NCBI GenBank assembly: GCA_964017195.1
Contig: OZ024891.1
Coordinates: 1,562,394 to 1,626,393 of the forward strand
Length of the DNA stretch: 64,000 nucleotides
Direction of reading: 5' to 3'
Source of the DNA: Siderastrea radians
Lineage: Eukaryota > Cnidaria > Anthozoa > Scleractinia > Rhizangiidae
In this document: positions 48,001 through 57,422 of the stretch, piece after piece
Layout of the letters: each line of letters opens with the position of its first letter
Numbering within the stretch: the first letter of the stretch is position 1
The notes under the pieces: model-generated
Seen by the model: only the letters and a program-made list of their open reading frames with translations
Told to the model about the DNA's origin: nothing
Databases searched by the model: none
Position numbers and translations under genes: made by a program

Positions 48001-51000
48001 GTTAAAAAAGACGTTCTCCACGAGGCAACAATGATAACCTACTTGGGAGACCACCCGTGCCTGCCACTGTTGTTTGGAGTAGTTACAAGGAGCCTGCCCT
48101 TGCGTCTGGTAACTCAGTTTCATGGCGAAAAAGAGCAAAGTTTAACACTGTCACGCGCTGTGCGCAAGAAGGAACTCGGCAAGCAAAATTGGCTGGAAAT
48201 CCTAAAAGGAATCATTAAAGGCTTAGACCATACCCACAAACGTGGCATTCTCCACAACGACCTGAAAGCCAACAACGTTGTGTTAGAAAAGCGATCAGAA
48301 GCGTGGAATCCAGTCATTATCGACTTCGGGAAAGCTCGTTTTATTGCAAATCCAAAACCGAACATGTCTTTGTCAGTCTCCAGCCAAGACGCTTACCGAA
48401 AGCGATACCCACATATCGCCCCGGAGATTGTTTCCGGTAAAGGTAGACAAAGTATTGAGTCGGACATTTTTTCTTTTGGAAGAATTGCAGTAGATGTCTT
48501 AGATTTGCTGCCGACGGCAACTGCGAAATCTTTAAAGGCGGCAAATAAAGCATGCTCTGTCGAGCCAACAAAACGCCCGGCGTTAATCAAACTATATGCC
48601 GCCCTTTTAGAGTAACTGTAAATGAGACAATGTCTTGTTTTCTTTTGAATCCTGTTTGGAGCTAGTGTGCCTAATTTCAGGCCACAAACAGGGGACTACA
48701 AACGTAAGTCATATATCGAAGAACAGAAGCTTCTGCGAAAATCAATTTAATACGTTTTCAGTGTTTCACTTTCACGTTTCCGTTCAAGTCGTATTTTAGC
48801 TTGTGTGCATGCATAAATATTCGAGCGAATTGTGTAAGTCTTATATTTTTGCAATAAATGAATTTTCCAGCAGATCACCGCTAATTTCTTCGCGCGAGGG
48901 TGAACGTGATCGGATGTTCTCGCGCGTATCACCGAAATTTTCCTCGAGTTAAGACATCTGGGAATTATATCTGATGTCAAAACACGCCAGATCTTTGGGG
49001 ATTTATGTTTCACTTTGCATGCGCTTTGTAAGTCAATAAGTCGGAAAAAGCGTTACCGCAAACATTAAAAACGACGCCGCAGGCACTCTAATCTTGCGAA
49101 CTTTGGTTTTCGGTTACAGTTAATAATAAGCCATGGGTAGATTCAATCTACCCTTAGCCTAATTTGCATAAATTTTTTTCGTGGCCTAAGTTTGTTATGG
49201 TTCTCACAATATAACACAGTCAAGGACGCAAGAAGGTTTATTTATTAACTTCACTATCCCATGAAAGTGCAGGTAAAATTGACTTTTTGCTGAACACTGG
49301 GCTCCTTCATTTGTTATTTTCAACTTTCTTTCCGCAGATTTTGACGAGTGTTTGAGGAGCCCATGTTTTAATAGCGCCACGTGTGTTAACACCTTCGGAA
49401 GCTTTAAGTGCATCTGTCGCGCAGGATTTAAAGGGAAACTTTGCGAACAAGGTAATTTTAAAATATATCTACAAAATTGGCATCCTAAGAGAATAGAAGT
49501 TGATGTTTCGCGATGCTTGCCAGTTTTGCATTTTTCTTTCTTTTTTTTATTGCAGACGTGGACGAATGTACCTTAGTGCGATGTCAGAATCATGGAACTT
49601 GTGTGAACACTGTAGGCTCCTTTAAATGTCAGTGTAAACCTGGATTCACTGGTCCACTATGTGAAAATGAAGGTACGGGATACAATCACTTAGGCTACGT
49701 TTACACGGGACCAGTCCGGAACCGTTCCGAACCGGACCGGACCGGATCGGCTTCTGTTTACACGGAACCGTGTGGAACCGATCCAGGTGTTTACACGGGA
49801 CCGTTCTGGAACCGGTCCGGATCGGATCCGATACTGGACCTGCAAAACAGCAGGTCCAGTTTTGGATCCGTTCCGGACCGGTTCCAGAACGGTCCCGTGT
49901 AAACAGAAGATCCGTTCCGGACCAGTCCCGTGTAAACATAGCCTTAAATCATGTTTGTGTGTATGCTTAACAAATTTCAAATCAAGACGGCTATTCAGAA
50001 GTCATCTTCCCCACTACAATAGACTACATCGTAGAGAGGGGCCAACCTCGTTCCCATGGTCTTTCGCAATCCAACATGGCGGCGGGTCGGGCGCGAGTCG
50101 TCATCTATGCCAAAGACCACGGGAACGAGATTGGAGACGTCTAGGTCTTTCAACAGCATAATACCATCACGAGAGCGTCAACGAAGGCAGTCGAATAACA
50201 CCTTAGGGAAACTGGCAACGCTATCAATATTGACAACACTAGAATTAAATCGCCAAACGACAACGGAGATTCAGTGCTAGGCTCTCTTCCTCAACCGAGA
50301 TTGTGGATTCGACCTTCCAGCGGTTTACCTAGACATTTTGTTTCAGGAGTGAACATTTATCACTTAAGGTGTCTGAACACAGTTTGCGCGCGCTCTCATT
50401 CTCGTTCCCAGAGCCTACGATCTGTTTTGTCAGCGGTGGGATCGTAGGGCTCTGGTATCAGCCATTACCGGATGTCGTGAAATTCACAACATCCGGTAGC
50501 GCATGTCCACTTCGTTAAGGTGCTATTGCGCCTGCTCCGTTCTCGTCCGTGGAGCTCTGGGCATGACAATTCTGACAACAACTGAGAAATTTGAATTCCT
50601 ATCGATCGAGTCGTGGTGCTTTATGGATCGACTAAAAGCTGTTCGGGACCCTCTTACCACCATTTTCACTACTACGCGACTGTTTTTTCAAAACACCTCT
50701 GAGCACTTTGCAATACGCTTCCGTCAATCATGCCTTATATGGAAAGTGTGTGATGTTACCGCAATTGAATTGAGCTCGAAGGAATATAGCCTCCCACGCA
50801 GTCGTTTTTAGGAGAGTCTGCGCAGCATTGCGCAGTTAACAACACCTTTTTTAGCCTCTGGGAATGCTCCAAAATGGGGTTTTTTTCCCTAAGGATCGCA
50901 CATATCGCGCCTTCTTTGTGCTTTTGCACAAAAGGAATTTTTTTTAAAGAAATTTCGACATTTCTTCAGAATTAAATACCCGCTCGGTGGATTATCCTAT

Positions 51001-54000
51001 GTGGTGGATGGTAAGCTTGCGTTTAACCTCGTGAGTTAGCTAAACCGAAGTGTGAAGTAAAAATTCTAGCTTTTCTGACTTGATAATAGCATACGACATG
51101 TTGTCGGTTGATCGCACGCCGATCATGATTCGTTCTCCCGTTGCATACTCTATCCACTCCTGAATTTCGTCCTCGTACACTTCGGGATATTGCCAGATTT
51201 ATACTCGTGGTGAATAACATGTCGTGTGCTATTTTCAGGTCAGAAAAGCTAGAATTATTACTTTACACGTTGGTTTAGCTTATTCGCGAGTTTAAACGCA
51301 CGCTTACCATCCGCCGTATAGGATAATCCACCGAGCGGGTATTTAATTCTGAAGAAATGTCGAAATTTCCTTGCAAATATCTGCCAAACGTGAAGTATTC
51401 TTGCAACACCAACGACTCTAAAGCCTCTTACTAGTCAATATATGACTCGCCAGCGCAAATTTACGGGATAATTTGGCGCCATTGGCGCCATCCTTATTCC
51501 TTCGAGCTCAATTCAATTGCGGTAACATCACACACTTTCCATATAAGGCATGATTGACGGAAGCGTATTGCAAAGTGCTCAGAGGTGTTTTGAAAAGAAA
51601 AGTCGCGTAGTAGTGAAAATGGTGGTAATCTCCTGTAATTAGCGGAAAACCTGCTTTAAAAGGAACAAACTTAAGAAGCTGCCTTTCGTGCCGTAGTTGT
51701 TCAGAAGAACGATTGTCCCTGCATTTTGCTCACGGGTTTTGGATTTGTATCTTGCCTGATTAAAGGTATAATATTATTGCATTTGCGTTATATTGAATTG
51801 TACAGTTATTTTATTACATTCGTCTGGTTTCTGTTGTATGAGAATGTCAACTGTGTACTTATCGTTTCGCCATCCCTAAACGCTATACTGTATTACGTTT
51901 TACCCCATCGAAAATTTCCAGAAGCATTTGGCGCCCAAGTTTTTAAACATCGACATCAAGAGGTCATTACAAAAGTTGATGAGACAAGCTTTAGTTTTGT
52001 AGAAATTACTGTAGCGAGGAAAGAATCGCTGGCATTTAGCGACAATCTCAACACTTTGAATTTAAATTTGGTCGCTTAATCTGCCCTAAGCCGCATTCTT
52101 TGCGTGGAAATTGATCAAGTCAATATATTAATTAATGCCCTGATTAATTCAATCGGAAATAAAACGTTATGCGTGGAAGCCAAAAAATTTTTACGTTATT
52201 GCGCATACAGTTTGAATCGGCCAATCAAAAAAAATTAATTTTTGGCCGTTACCAGAGCTACAAGAGACGTCATTTAAAAAAAGCCGCGTAGCTCTGGGGA
52301 CGAGAATGCGCGCGCTCTTCGATTTGTACTGCTGACGTGAATAAGCGCGCGCACAAGGCTTTGAAAAAAAACAGGGATATTCTTGAGGTAAATTAAAATT
52401 AGTGTCTCTGCGCTTGAAATAGAAAATGGGGGAAAAAATCCTCAGACGTTTCGAGACTGCTGTCTCTTCTTCAGTCAGAAATAATGCCATTATTTCTTAA
52501 AATAAAATAAATAATGCCATTATTTCTTTTTTTATTGGGCATTATTTCTCACTGAAGAAGAGACAGCAGTCTCGAAACGTCTGAGGATTTTTTCCCCCAT
52601 TTTCTATTTCAAGCGCAGAGACACTAATTTTAATTTTATAATACCTCAAGAATATCCCGATTTACATGCGCTACACAGTTTTAATGCAATTTTCCGTTGA
52701 AAAAAAACAAACATGGCGCCTGCACAGCGATCATTTCATTTTGTTCAGTGAAGATTGTGCAAGTGTTTTTTCCGTGCTAACAATCAAACAATTTGTTATG
52801 TGTCTAAAACTTTTTTTTTCAATGTATTAAAGGTAATACTATTGGAAAATACCCTGCCTTTCTGGGATTGTTTGTGTGAATCGAGAAAGATCGAGAATCC
52901 TGTCAAATGCAGCGCATGCGCAGTTAACCAGAAAATTGTGACTGCACGATTTAGTGAAAATGCACTGATTTCCACAGAACCGCTCGTTAGAATATCATGA
53001 AATTTGGTAGAATAATAGTTCAGAACACGCCTGACTCGCCTGTAAACTAAAACTGAAATCTGACAGAGGATATATTCAGAAAACGTTAAAATGCAAAACA
53101 CAAAATAACGGAAGATCTCTCTGTCAAAATTTCACGATACCAGTGTTAATAGGCCAGTATCTTTCTTAGTTTTCTAGAGACAAATGATGGAAAAAATCTA
53201 ACAACTGGATTGTCTGAAAATAAGTCAAACCCATTATTTAATGCTGGTTTACTACCAGCTGTGTTGCCATGGTAACGATACGTAGTCCAATAAAACATAT
53301 CAAAAAACAGTCTTTTTTAGTTGAACTTGCACCTTGCTAATTTTGGCTGCCCAACTGCTAGTGGTTTGAAAATAACGATGAATAACGCATAGGTACAAAA
53401 AAAAAACTCTGTTCGAGATTTGAGATTCTGAAAAGGAAACATTCTCACAAATAATTTAGTATTATATGTTGTTATTAACTTTCCTAGAGAGTGGTTGCCA
53501 GATGAAGCCCTGTAAAAACAATGGAACATGTATTGACACGCATTCCACTAAGTACAAGTGTCTCTGCTCTCCTGGATACACTGGCACAGAATGTGAACAA
53601 GGTACTGCACTCTCTAAAGGCAGACTCAACTGATTTTCGTAATGAACGTGAGCTCTCCTAAGAAAACAGCTGTAATCATGCTTACCTTGAACGTGAATTG
53701 ACGCGAATTACCTATTTGCATTTTAAAACTCTTTTAAACTGTTTCTTGATACCCTACAATTTATCACCAGATATTGACGAGTGTGCTCAATTGAACCCAT
53801 GTAAGAATGGGGCGAGCTGCATCAACCATCCAGGAGGATTTAAATGTGTGTGTCCAGTTGGTGTAACAGGAATGCTGTGTGATTCAGGTACAATTCAGTA
53901 ATTTCAATGGCCAATAGTAGACTGTGCAAAGAAACACCTGTTTGTCTTGACTGTAAAAATTTAAAATGCGCTCTAAAACAATAAAAACAAGCAAAGAAAC

Positions 54001-55175
54001 AGTCAAAATCAATCGAACCCAGATTTTTTCTCGCGCACTTTCAGACATCGATACCTCGCACACTTAGTTCCCACCTCGCGAGTGATAATCGCCTTTGGCA
54101 TTCAGGATAAATCAATAGTGACTTAGTGCGTTTTTTAACTTTGCGCTTTGTTTTCCACTTTGCGCTCTGCACGGCTACTTGGCGAACGCGTTTTCCCGCG
54201 TTTGGCATCGCGGTTTTTCTGCGCCTGGCTGACTGGTTCCATGTTTTCCCGCGACTGACACGGGTTGCATTTTTTTGCTTTAAGTTCTGATTGGTTGATT
54301 TCCTTGGTTTTGGGGTTATTATAGACGCAAAATACCCATAACATTTTATTATTTCCCCTACAGATGTAAATGAATGCCGAAATCCGATTTGTTTAAATGG
54401 TGGTACATGTGTGAATACGCAAGGAAGTTTTTACTGCATGTGCAAGAGTGGATATAGTGGAACACACTGTGAGAAAGGTTTGTGATATCTTTTTGCTTGG
54501 GACAAGAAGTTTTGTGTCTTTGAAAATGTAATGTAACGCACTTGCAGAACCCGGTCCTTAAACAGAAAATTATGTCTCCGATGGGACAATGAAAACTGGT
54601 TTGAAATCTAAAGGCTCAGATAATCTTTTGAACTCTCCACCCACCGACCCCCCCCCCCCCCCACCCCCTCACAAAAAAATAAAAATAGATAAATAAATTA
54701 CAACTATTACCTCCGGGGCTATTCTGTGATCACATGATCAATGCTTTTAGCAGGAGGCTGTTCCAAGCCTGGCATATACGACCTGGGTCTTATAATTGAC
54801 GGAAGTGGAAGTGTGGGTAACTCAGGCTTCGTTCAGACCAAGCTGTTCCTTCTTAGACTGATTGACCAGTTCCACATCAGCTTTCAGACAACGCACTTTG
54901 GAATAATTGTTTACAGCGACAGAGCCAACTTAATCTGCAGATTCTCCGATCAGAATTACTACGGTTCTAAAATGTTGCTCAAGTGGACGATTCTGGGACT
55001 GGAGTTCCCGGATGGAGACACCAGAACAGACAGGGCGCTAAGGATGGCGGGAAGAAATTTGTACAGTAACATTGGAGGCGACAGAGATGGAGTGCCTAAT
55101 GTGTTGGTGGTAATAACTGATGGTATTACTGCGCATGGCAGTGAGCCCTACAAGGATGTTCTTAAGCCTTTGCAG
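23248..55175 (+). CDS. Secreted modular protein: GECWSG domain, 13 EGF modules, vWA domain (3' end not found)
   Basis: Exons: 23248-23305 (start plus signal peptide [14 protein letters not shown]), 24082-24250 and 25620-25846 (cysteine-rich domain), then EGF exons 26360-26476, 26598-26711, 27365-27478, 28211-28324, 28600-28713, 29338-29451, 29844-29957, 30344-30457, 49338-49451, 49556-49672, 53488-53601, 53771-53887, 54364-54477, and vWA exon 54751-55175. Each EGF exon is 114 or 117 nt, phase 1-1, with six cysteines; most begin with a calcium-binding-type D-x-D-E-C. The vWA exon has the MIDAS motif DGSGSVG and [11 protein letters not shown], and ends in phase 0; the rest of the domain was not found downstream. 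The product is probably an extracellular matrix or adhesion protein. Joining EGF 8 to EGF 9 over 18.9 kb is inferred from matching phase and module type; two separate genes remain possible. Several EGF modules look recently duplicated. Confidence 0.75.
24510..25027 (+). mobile_element. 5'-truncated LINE: last reverse-transcriptase ORF codons, 3' UTR and (TTA)n tail
   Basis: A frame ending TGA at 24720 contains [16 protein letters not shown] followed by VFKTRV and LDELLK, a C-terminal motif common in non-LTR retrotransposon polyproteins. It is followed by a 3' UTR with a hairpin (GCACCCTGTCTTTACAGGGTGC) and a (TTA)n tail at 24977-25027. Most of the element is missing, as usual after incomplete reverse transcription. 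It lies in an intron of the EGF gene. Confidence 0.75.
25184..25593. mobile_element. Full-length foldback element 26 bp before an EGF-gene exon
   Basis: The left arm begins ATTAAGACGATTTCCGCTCA and the right arm, reverse-complemented, begins ATTAAGACGGATTCCGCTCA. The pairing continues inward through CGTTCGAGCA and again around the TGACCCCGCGA words. The element is about 410 bp and non-coding. It ends 26 bp before the exon at 25620, so the branch point and polypyrimidine tract lie right at its border. Confidence 0.75.
28211..28800 (+). repeat. Recent tandem duplication of an EGF exon with its intron flank
   Basis: Exons 28211-28324 and 28600-28713 are nearly identical. The downstream introns also match: TAGTGTGTGGTGTAAA versus TAGTGTGTGGGGTAAA, and AAATTACTATCTATTGCTGT versus AAATTACTATCCATTGCTGT. 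The exon at 29338-29451 is a third close copy. Copy 1's intron carries an extra insert of about 130 bp (near 28362-28494, starting with TAAG repeats). Confidence 0.9.
28806..29311. mobile_element. TA-flanked MITE with GCAAAA-rich arms in the EGF gene
   Basis: The left end is CCGTGTGGCACTAATTTTTG; the right end, reverse-complemented, is CCGTGTTAGCACTAAAATTT. TA lies on both sides (28804-28805 and 29312-29313), as for Tc1/mariner-type insertions. Both arms repeat TCGCAAAAAT or CCGCAAAA words. It separates EGF exons 5 and 6. Confidence 0.8.
31322..45024 (+). CDS. RAG1/Transib-like core fused to a Ulp1/SENP-type cysteine protease; split by a DNA transposon
   Basis: Exons 31322-32362, 32847-33084, 34031-34139, 34506-34609, 35021-35136, 35711-35784, 35957-36234, 36364-36515, 36649-36733, 37149-37360, 37779-37871, 38265-38481, 38821-38907, and 39157-39516 with 43751-45024, all in phase: about 1,479 aa. 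Exon 1 has a coiled coil ([19 protein letters not shown]) and a Ser/Pro-rich run. The core resembles RAG1: D421 ([10 protein letters not shown]), C529-x2-C532 ([13 protein letters not shown]1 CTLCDAT), LHCEMRN (RAG1 LHCDIGN), H857-x4-H862, and E882 exactly 20 residues later, as in RAG1 from H942 to E962. The position expected for the second Asp reads IAIGN (457-458), so catalysis is doubtful. After a QQPAP linker, a C48 protease-like domain shows NHWGLIFID (H1353), YFDDG and VGSCGIG (C1433). No element ends were found around the gene. Confidence 0.75.
33333..33376. repeat. (ATT)n microsatellite in an intron of the RAG1-like gene
   Basis: An uninterrupted ATT run apart from one G. No coding role. 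Confidence 0.9.
38711..38736. repeat. (TC)n microsatellite
   Basis: Thirteen or so TC dinucleotides in the intron before exon 13 of the RAG1-like gene. Confidence 0.9.
38964..39005. repeat. (AAT)n microsatellite
   Basis: About 14 AAT units in the intron before the last RAG1-like exon, followed by A/T-rich AAATAAAT sequence. Confidence 0.9.
41237..41587 (-). pseudogene. Decayed unassigned ORF inside the 4.2-kb transposon
   Basis: A frame starting ATG at 41587 ([20 protein letters not shown]) shifts near 41520 into a second frame reading [20 protein letters not shown] and continuing through [12 protein letters not shown] to a stop near 41239. The two together would make roughly 115 codons. 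No family is recognised. It may be a captured exon or the remains of an element protein. Confidence 0.4.
42043..42434. mobile_element. TTAA-flanked MITE nested in the 4.2-kb transposon
   Basis: TTAA lies on both sides (42039-42042 and 42435-42438). The inverted ends read AGGGACAGTATCACAAGGAT and AGGGGCAGTGTCACGGGGAT. A TTAA duplication fits Kolobok- or piggyBac-type transposition. It is 392 bp and non-coding. Confidence 0.85.
45056..46925 (+). repeat. Hairpin-forming tandem satellite, unit about 98 bp, about 15 full copies
   Basis: Each unit has GTTCTGTCTCTCTTGGGTAG, then CAGTCC-loop-GGACTG, then TTATCTGAAGGCAGAAC, and a T/A-rich spacer (ACATTTTTGTTATTATTTTA). The central CAGTCC/GGACTG and the outer GTTCTG/CAGAAC can pair, so each unit could fold into a stem of about 58 nt. 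Full copies start near 45060, 45165, 45263, 45368, 45467, 45566, 45654, 46010, 46110, 46261, 46359, 46457, 46606, 46705 and 46861; truncated copies (TCTCTTGGGTAATGG) occur near 46199, 46549 and 46803. The array starts about 35 bp after the stop of the RAG1-like gene. An unrelated stretch at 45740-45960 interrupts it. Confidence 0.93.
47353..48615 (+). CDS. Intronless protein kinase with 40-residue N-terminal repeats and an HND catalytic loop
   Basis: A 420-aa uninterrupted frame. Residues 1-50 are very basic. Residues 59 to about 163 are a tandem repeat of 40 aa ([11 protein letters not shown] ... EEKPQSH), encoded by 120-bp DNA repeats. The kinase domain starts near 178: glycine loop GCGTFGTC (184-191), K204 (VTVKEFK), E224 (HEATM), HND at 301-303 in [10 protein letters not shown] where most kinases have [12 protein letters not shown] (DFG 324-326), IAPEIV, and [12 protein letters not shown]. 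The catalytic Lys, Glu and Asp residues are present, so activity is plausible. The domain ends early, close to the stop. The lack of introns suggests a retrogene lineage. It lies on the same strand inside the 18.9-kb EGF-gene interval. Substrate and subfamily not assigned. Confidence 0.88.
   Translation: MARNMRKSVKDKDHLKTVRKNARRRWRNKKANEKIQKNLVNFMKLPERCQHAGSAENRSPGEVVELPARKLEEKPQSHRSNEPRVLNDAPRVGEKEKHSPAEVVELPAEKPEEKPQSHCSDEPCVRNDAPRAGEKEKHSPAEVVEFPAKKTEEKPQSHRSDAPNAPAIKEIRQTEIVRSEKFLGCGTFGTCYLARYRGCLVTVKEFKVREKLSLDDVKKDVLHEATMITYLGDHPCLPLLFGVVTRSLPLRLVTQFHGEKEQSLTLSRAVRKKELGKQNWLEILKGIIKGLDHTHKRGILHNDLKANNVVLEKRSEAWNPVIIDFGKARFIANPKPNMSLSVSSQDAYRKRYPHIAPEIVSGKGRQSIESDIFSFGRIAVDVLDLLPTATAKSLKAANKACSVEPTKRPALIKLYAALLE
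47527..47840 (+). repeat. 120-bp coding tandem repeat in the kinase gene
   Basis: Two full units and one partial unit of 120 bp, each containing GAAAAACCTCAGAGCCAT. Copies 2 and 3 are more alike than either is to copy 1, indicating growth by local duplication in frame. Confidence 0.9.
48853..48858 (+). terminator. Polyadenylation signal AATAAA for the kinase gene
   Basis: AATAAA occurs in TTTGCAATAAATG about 240 bp after the kinase stop codon. It is the best candidate signal in that flank. Confidence 0.5.
49693..49943. mobile_element. TTA-flanked MITE with GGCTACGTTTACACGGGACC ends
   Basis: TTA flanks at 49690-49692 and 49944-49946, as for PIF/Harbinger. The left end GGCTACGTTTACACGGGACC matches the reverse complement of the right end (GGCTATGTTTACACGGGACT). 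The inside repeats GTTTACACGG and GGACCGG words in both orientations, so the 251 bp can fold almost fully. It starts 20 bp after the donor of EGF exon 10. Confidence 0.9.
50640..51633. mobile_element. Large foldback (about 1 kb) in an EGF-gene intron
   Basis: The stretch 50640-50790 (CTCTTACCACCATTTTCACT onward) is repeated inverted at 51494-51633, and 50947-51100 (GAAATTTCGACATTTCTTCA onward) inverted at 51205-51365. The two arms are therefore nearly half a kilobase each, with small mismatched islands, around a centre near 51150. No frame in it resembles a known protein. It may be a foldback transposon or a palindromic duplication. Confidence 0.8.
52374..52663. mobile_element. Foldback with about 110-bp near-perfect arms
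   Basis: The left arm 52374-52487 (GGGATATTCTTGAGG onward) pairs with the right arm 52548-52663. The arm includes CAGTCTCGAAACGTCTGAGG. The spacer holds two AATAATGCCATTATTTCT copies. The high arm identity suggests a recent insertion. Confidence 0.85.
54751..55175 (+). other. von Willebrand A domain exon of the EGF gene
   Basis: This exon reads [20 protein letters not shown] at its start, giving the MIDAS D-x-S-x-S motif after a hydrophobic strand. [11 protein letters not shown], the T of GDTRTDRAL, and [10 protein letters not shown] mark the other strands and MIDAS loops. It supplies about 141 codons, roughly three quarters of a vWA domain. It begins in phase 1 and ends in phase 0 at CTTTGCAG/GTACAG. 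The last helix-strand part must be on a further exon not found in the window. Confidence 0.85.
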
Positions 55176-55301
55176 GTACAGAGTACCAGAGAGGGTATAG
55201 TTAAATGTCAGGGGAAAAGTAGGAATATTAGTGCAGGTGTATAATTAAGAGAAGTGTTGGCTTGTTACAGGCAGAAATGTCAGCAAACATCACTATATAG
55301 G

Positions 55302-55472
55302 AAAAGATAGAATATTCAGCACGTTGCGAGCGTCGGACAAGAATAAAACGTGAATCCCTAACGGGAATCGAATCCGCAAGTCCATGACATTCCGTACACC
55401 GGTCGTACGCCCTGACCACTGAGCTACTGGGAGACTTGTAGCGAGCAAGGTCATATCTATTTATCTACTGAC
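55302..55472 (-). mobile_element. tRNA-derived SINE, copy 1
   Basis: On the minus strand, CCCAGTAGCTCAGTGGTCAG is a polymerase III A box and GGATTCGATTCCCG a B box, followed by a non-tRNA tail (GTCCGACGCTCGCAACGTGC). Near-identical CTATATAGG and CATATAGG flank it at 55293 and 55473, a probable target duplication. The anticodon arm is disrupted, so it is not a functional tRNA gene. It lies just after the vWA exon. Confidence 0.8.
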
Positions 55473-55481
55473 CATATAGGT

Positions 55482-57422
55482 ATCTTTCCTGATCACAGCC
55501 GGACGTGGAATGAAGGTATAGGTAATATCTTCGTAGAGCATAGATATAGCCTTCTTTTTGCCATGCAAGTACCATTAGAACCAGAAGCAATTTTACAAGC
55601 GGACCTTTGGCTAGATCAGGATCAGCAATGAGCTTAAGAAACCAGATAAGTTAAGAAACAGAATTTTACAAACAGCTAAGGAGCGTGTCTTCCTTAATCT
55701 TGCCCTGATTCTTTCGGTTAGCCGGAACTAACGAAACTAGCCTTCTTCAGGGCTTGGAGAGCTAAGTGAATGGCTTTGAATAGAGCCTGAATAGAAAAGC
55801 TCGTAGTCTAGGTTTTTGGCAAAAAAACATAGATCGCACAAATTTATGGGAAAAGGCATTTTGCTCTACCGCCATTTTGGTTTACAAAATTGTTTTTACA
55901 AGACCATTAAATGGCCTTGAACGGTTCACTCATTTTTTCAAACCACTATAGAATGCAGGCCACTTTTAATCAGATACCAAACAAGCAGCTTCCTCGTTTC
56001 ATAACTGACTGCCGAACCACAGGCAGCCCAACTGCCGAACCGAACGAGCCACCAAATAGTGCATGAGCCAGGACCCGAAATTTGGCCGATTGGTACCACT
56101 CAGGGGGACAAAGGCTAATGTCCATGGTGATGTAGGTCAACATCCCTAGTTTACATTTTCGGGTGATAGCATTGCCAATTGTGTCACCTTCAGGGGGAAA
56201 ATGACACCTTTTCTTACCCCTCCCCCCTTGGGTCATTTTCCAACGTGAGAATTGTACATAGCATTCCCAACATAATTTACTTGCTTTATTGTACGGAACT
56301 GGGGAAACGACTTAATAAACAAGTCAAAATGAGGTCCAGTCAACCAGTACGCCATTTTAATCAATACTTTTGGAAAGGGTCTAATCACATGACTGGTTAC
56401 GTGAGCTTTAACAGTCGAAAACGCATTCTTTTCTTTCTAGTGTTTTCTTATTCGACAATATTACACTGTTTTATGTTTTAATCTTTTCCTACTTGCTAAA
56501 GATCATTATCACAGTACTTTAAAGCCGAAAAAATGTCTACTGTGACAACAAAATTTCAATTTTTGGCATCCTTGATAACTAGTGCCCAGTCCCCTACATT
56601 TCATTTGAACTAAACAAAGTGGCCTATCGCTGCCAATAGGTCGAATTTTGCTATTTAGTTGGATTGCGTAAGTCACATCTGCTCCTGCTAATTTGAATTG
56701 CTCTGAAAAATGGAAATAGAACTAAGTTTCATCATGTGAAATGTGAAGTTTCTTTTTAATGCTTTCCTTTGAGTTAGTCAATAAGTTACTGTCACGTGTT
56801 AGGGCGGTTTTCTTGAGTGTCGTGATGGCAAAACAAAAGCAATTACTCTGACCAATTACAACAGACACAAACAACACAATGAACCAATCAGAAGGACAAG
56901 CAAATACATGTAACCGATGCCAAGCACGAAACGATTGTGAGCACGTCGGGATAAAATTTGGTTTTGGTTTCACTTTTGACTGGTTGAGAAAGTGGCCCTG
57001 TCTTTTTTTTACCAACCGCAGAGCAAAGTAAGGCAAAACCAAAGCAAATACAAATTACTTTCGACAGTCAATTAAAAACTGCTCTATTCTGGACTTGATT
57101 TTAGCACAGTTAAACATGCTTTCACACCGTATTTGTGTTCTTGAGTATCCATTAATCTTCATGTGCCAGAGTACTTTAGTCTCACTCTAAGTTCAGAGGT
57201 ATTCAAATGCAACAACTGCTACTCAACTGTTTCACTTCTGCAATGCATAAACAAGACAAAAATCTCTGGAACTTGACAGTTAGGCCTTGACAGTGGCCGA
57301 GGAAAATAACAATGCAGTATCATTTATATAAGTGGACTTCTCAGTAACCACCTTCATCCTCCTCTCCGCTATGTCCATCAACAATGACTTTCACATTCTC
57401 CTGTACGGTTTGGATCCTGCAG
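55482..57422. other. Non-coding interval, nothing recognised
   Basis: About 1.9 kb with only short frames lacking family motifs. If the EGF gene continues to the right, this is intron; otherwise it is intergenic. Confidence 0.4.

Noticed and set aside
49646..49980. Open frames with [13 protein letters not shown] repeats on both strands
   Set aside because: They are translations of the inverted GGACCGG/GTTTACACGG words of the TTA-flanked MITE.
55340..55440. tRNA gene on the minus strand (also at 60400-60490)
   Set aside because: A and B boxes are present, but the anticodon arm does not fold cleanly and both copies carry the same non-tRNA tail, so they are SINEs.
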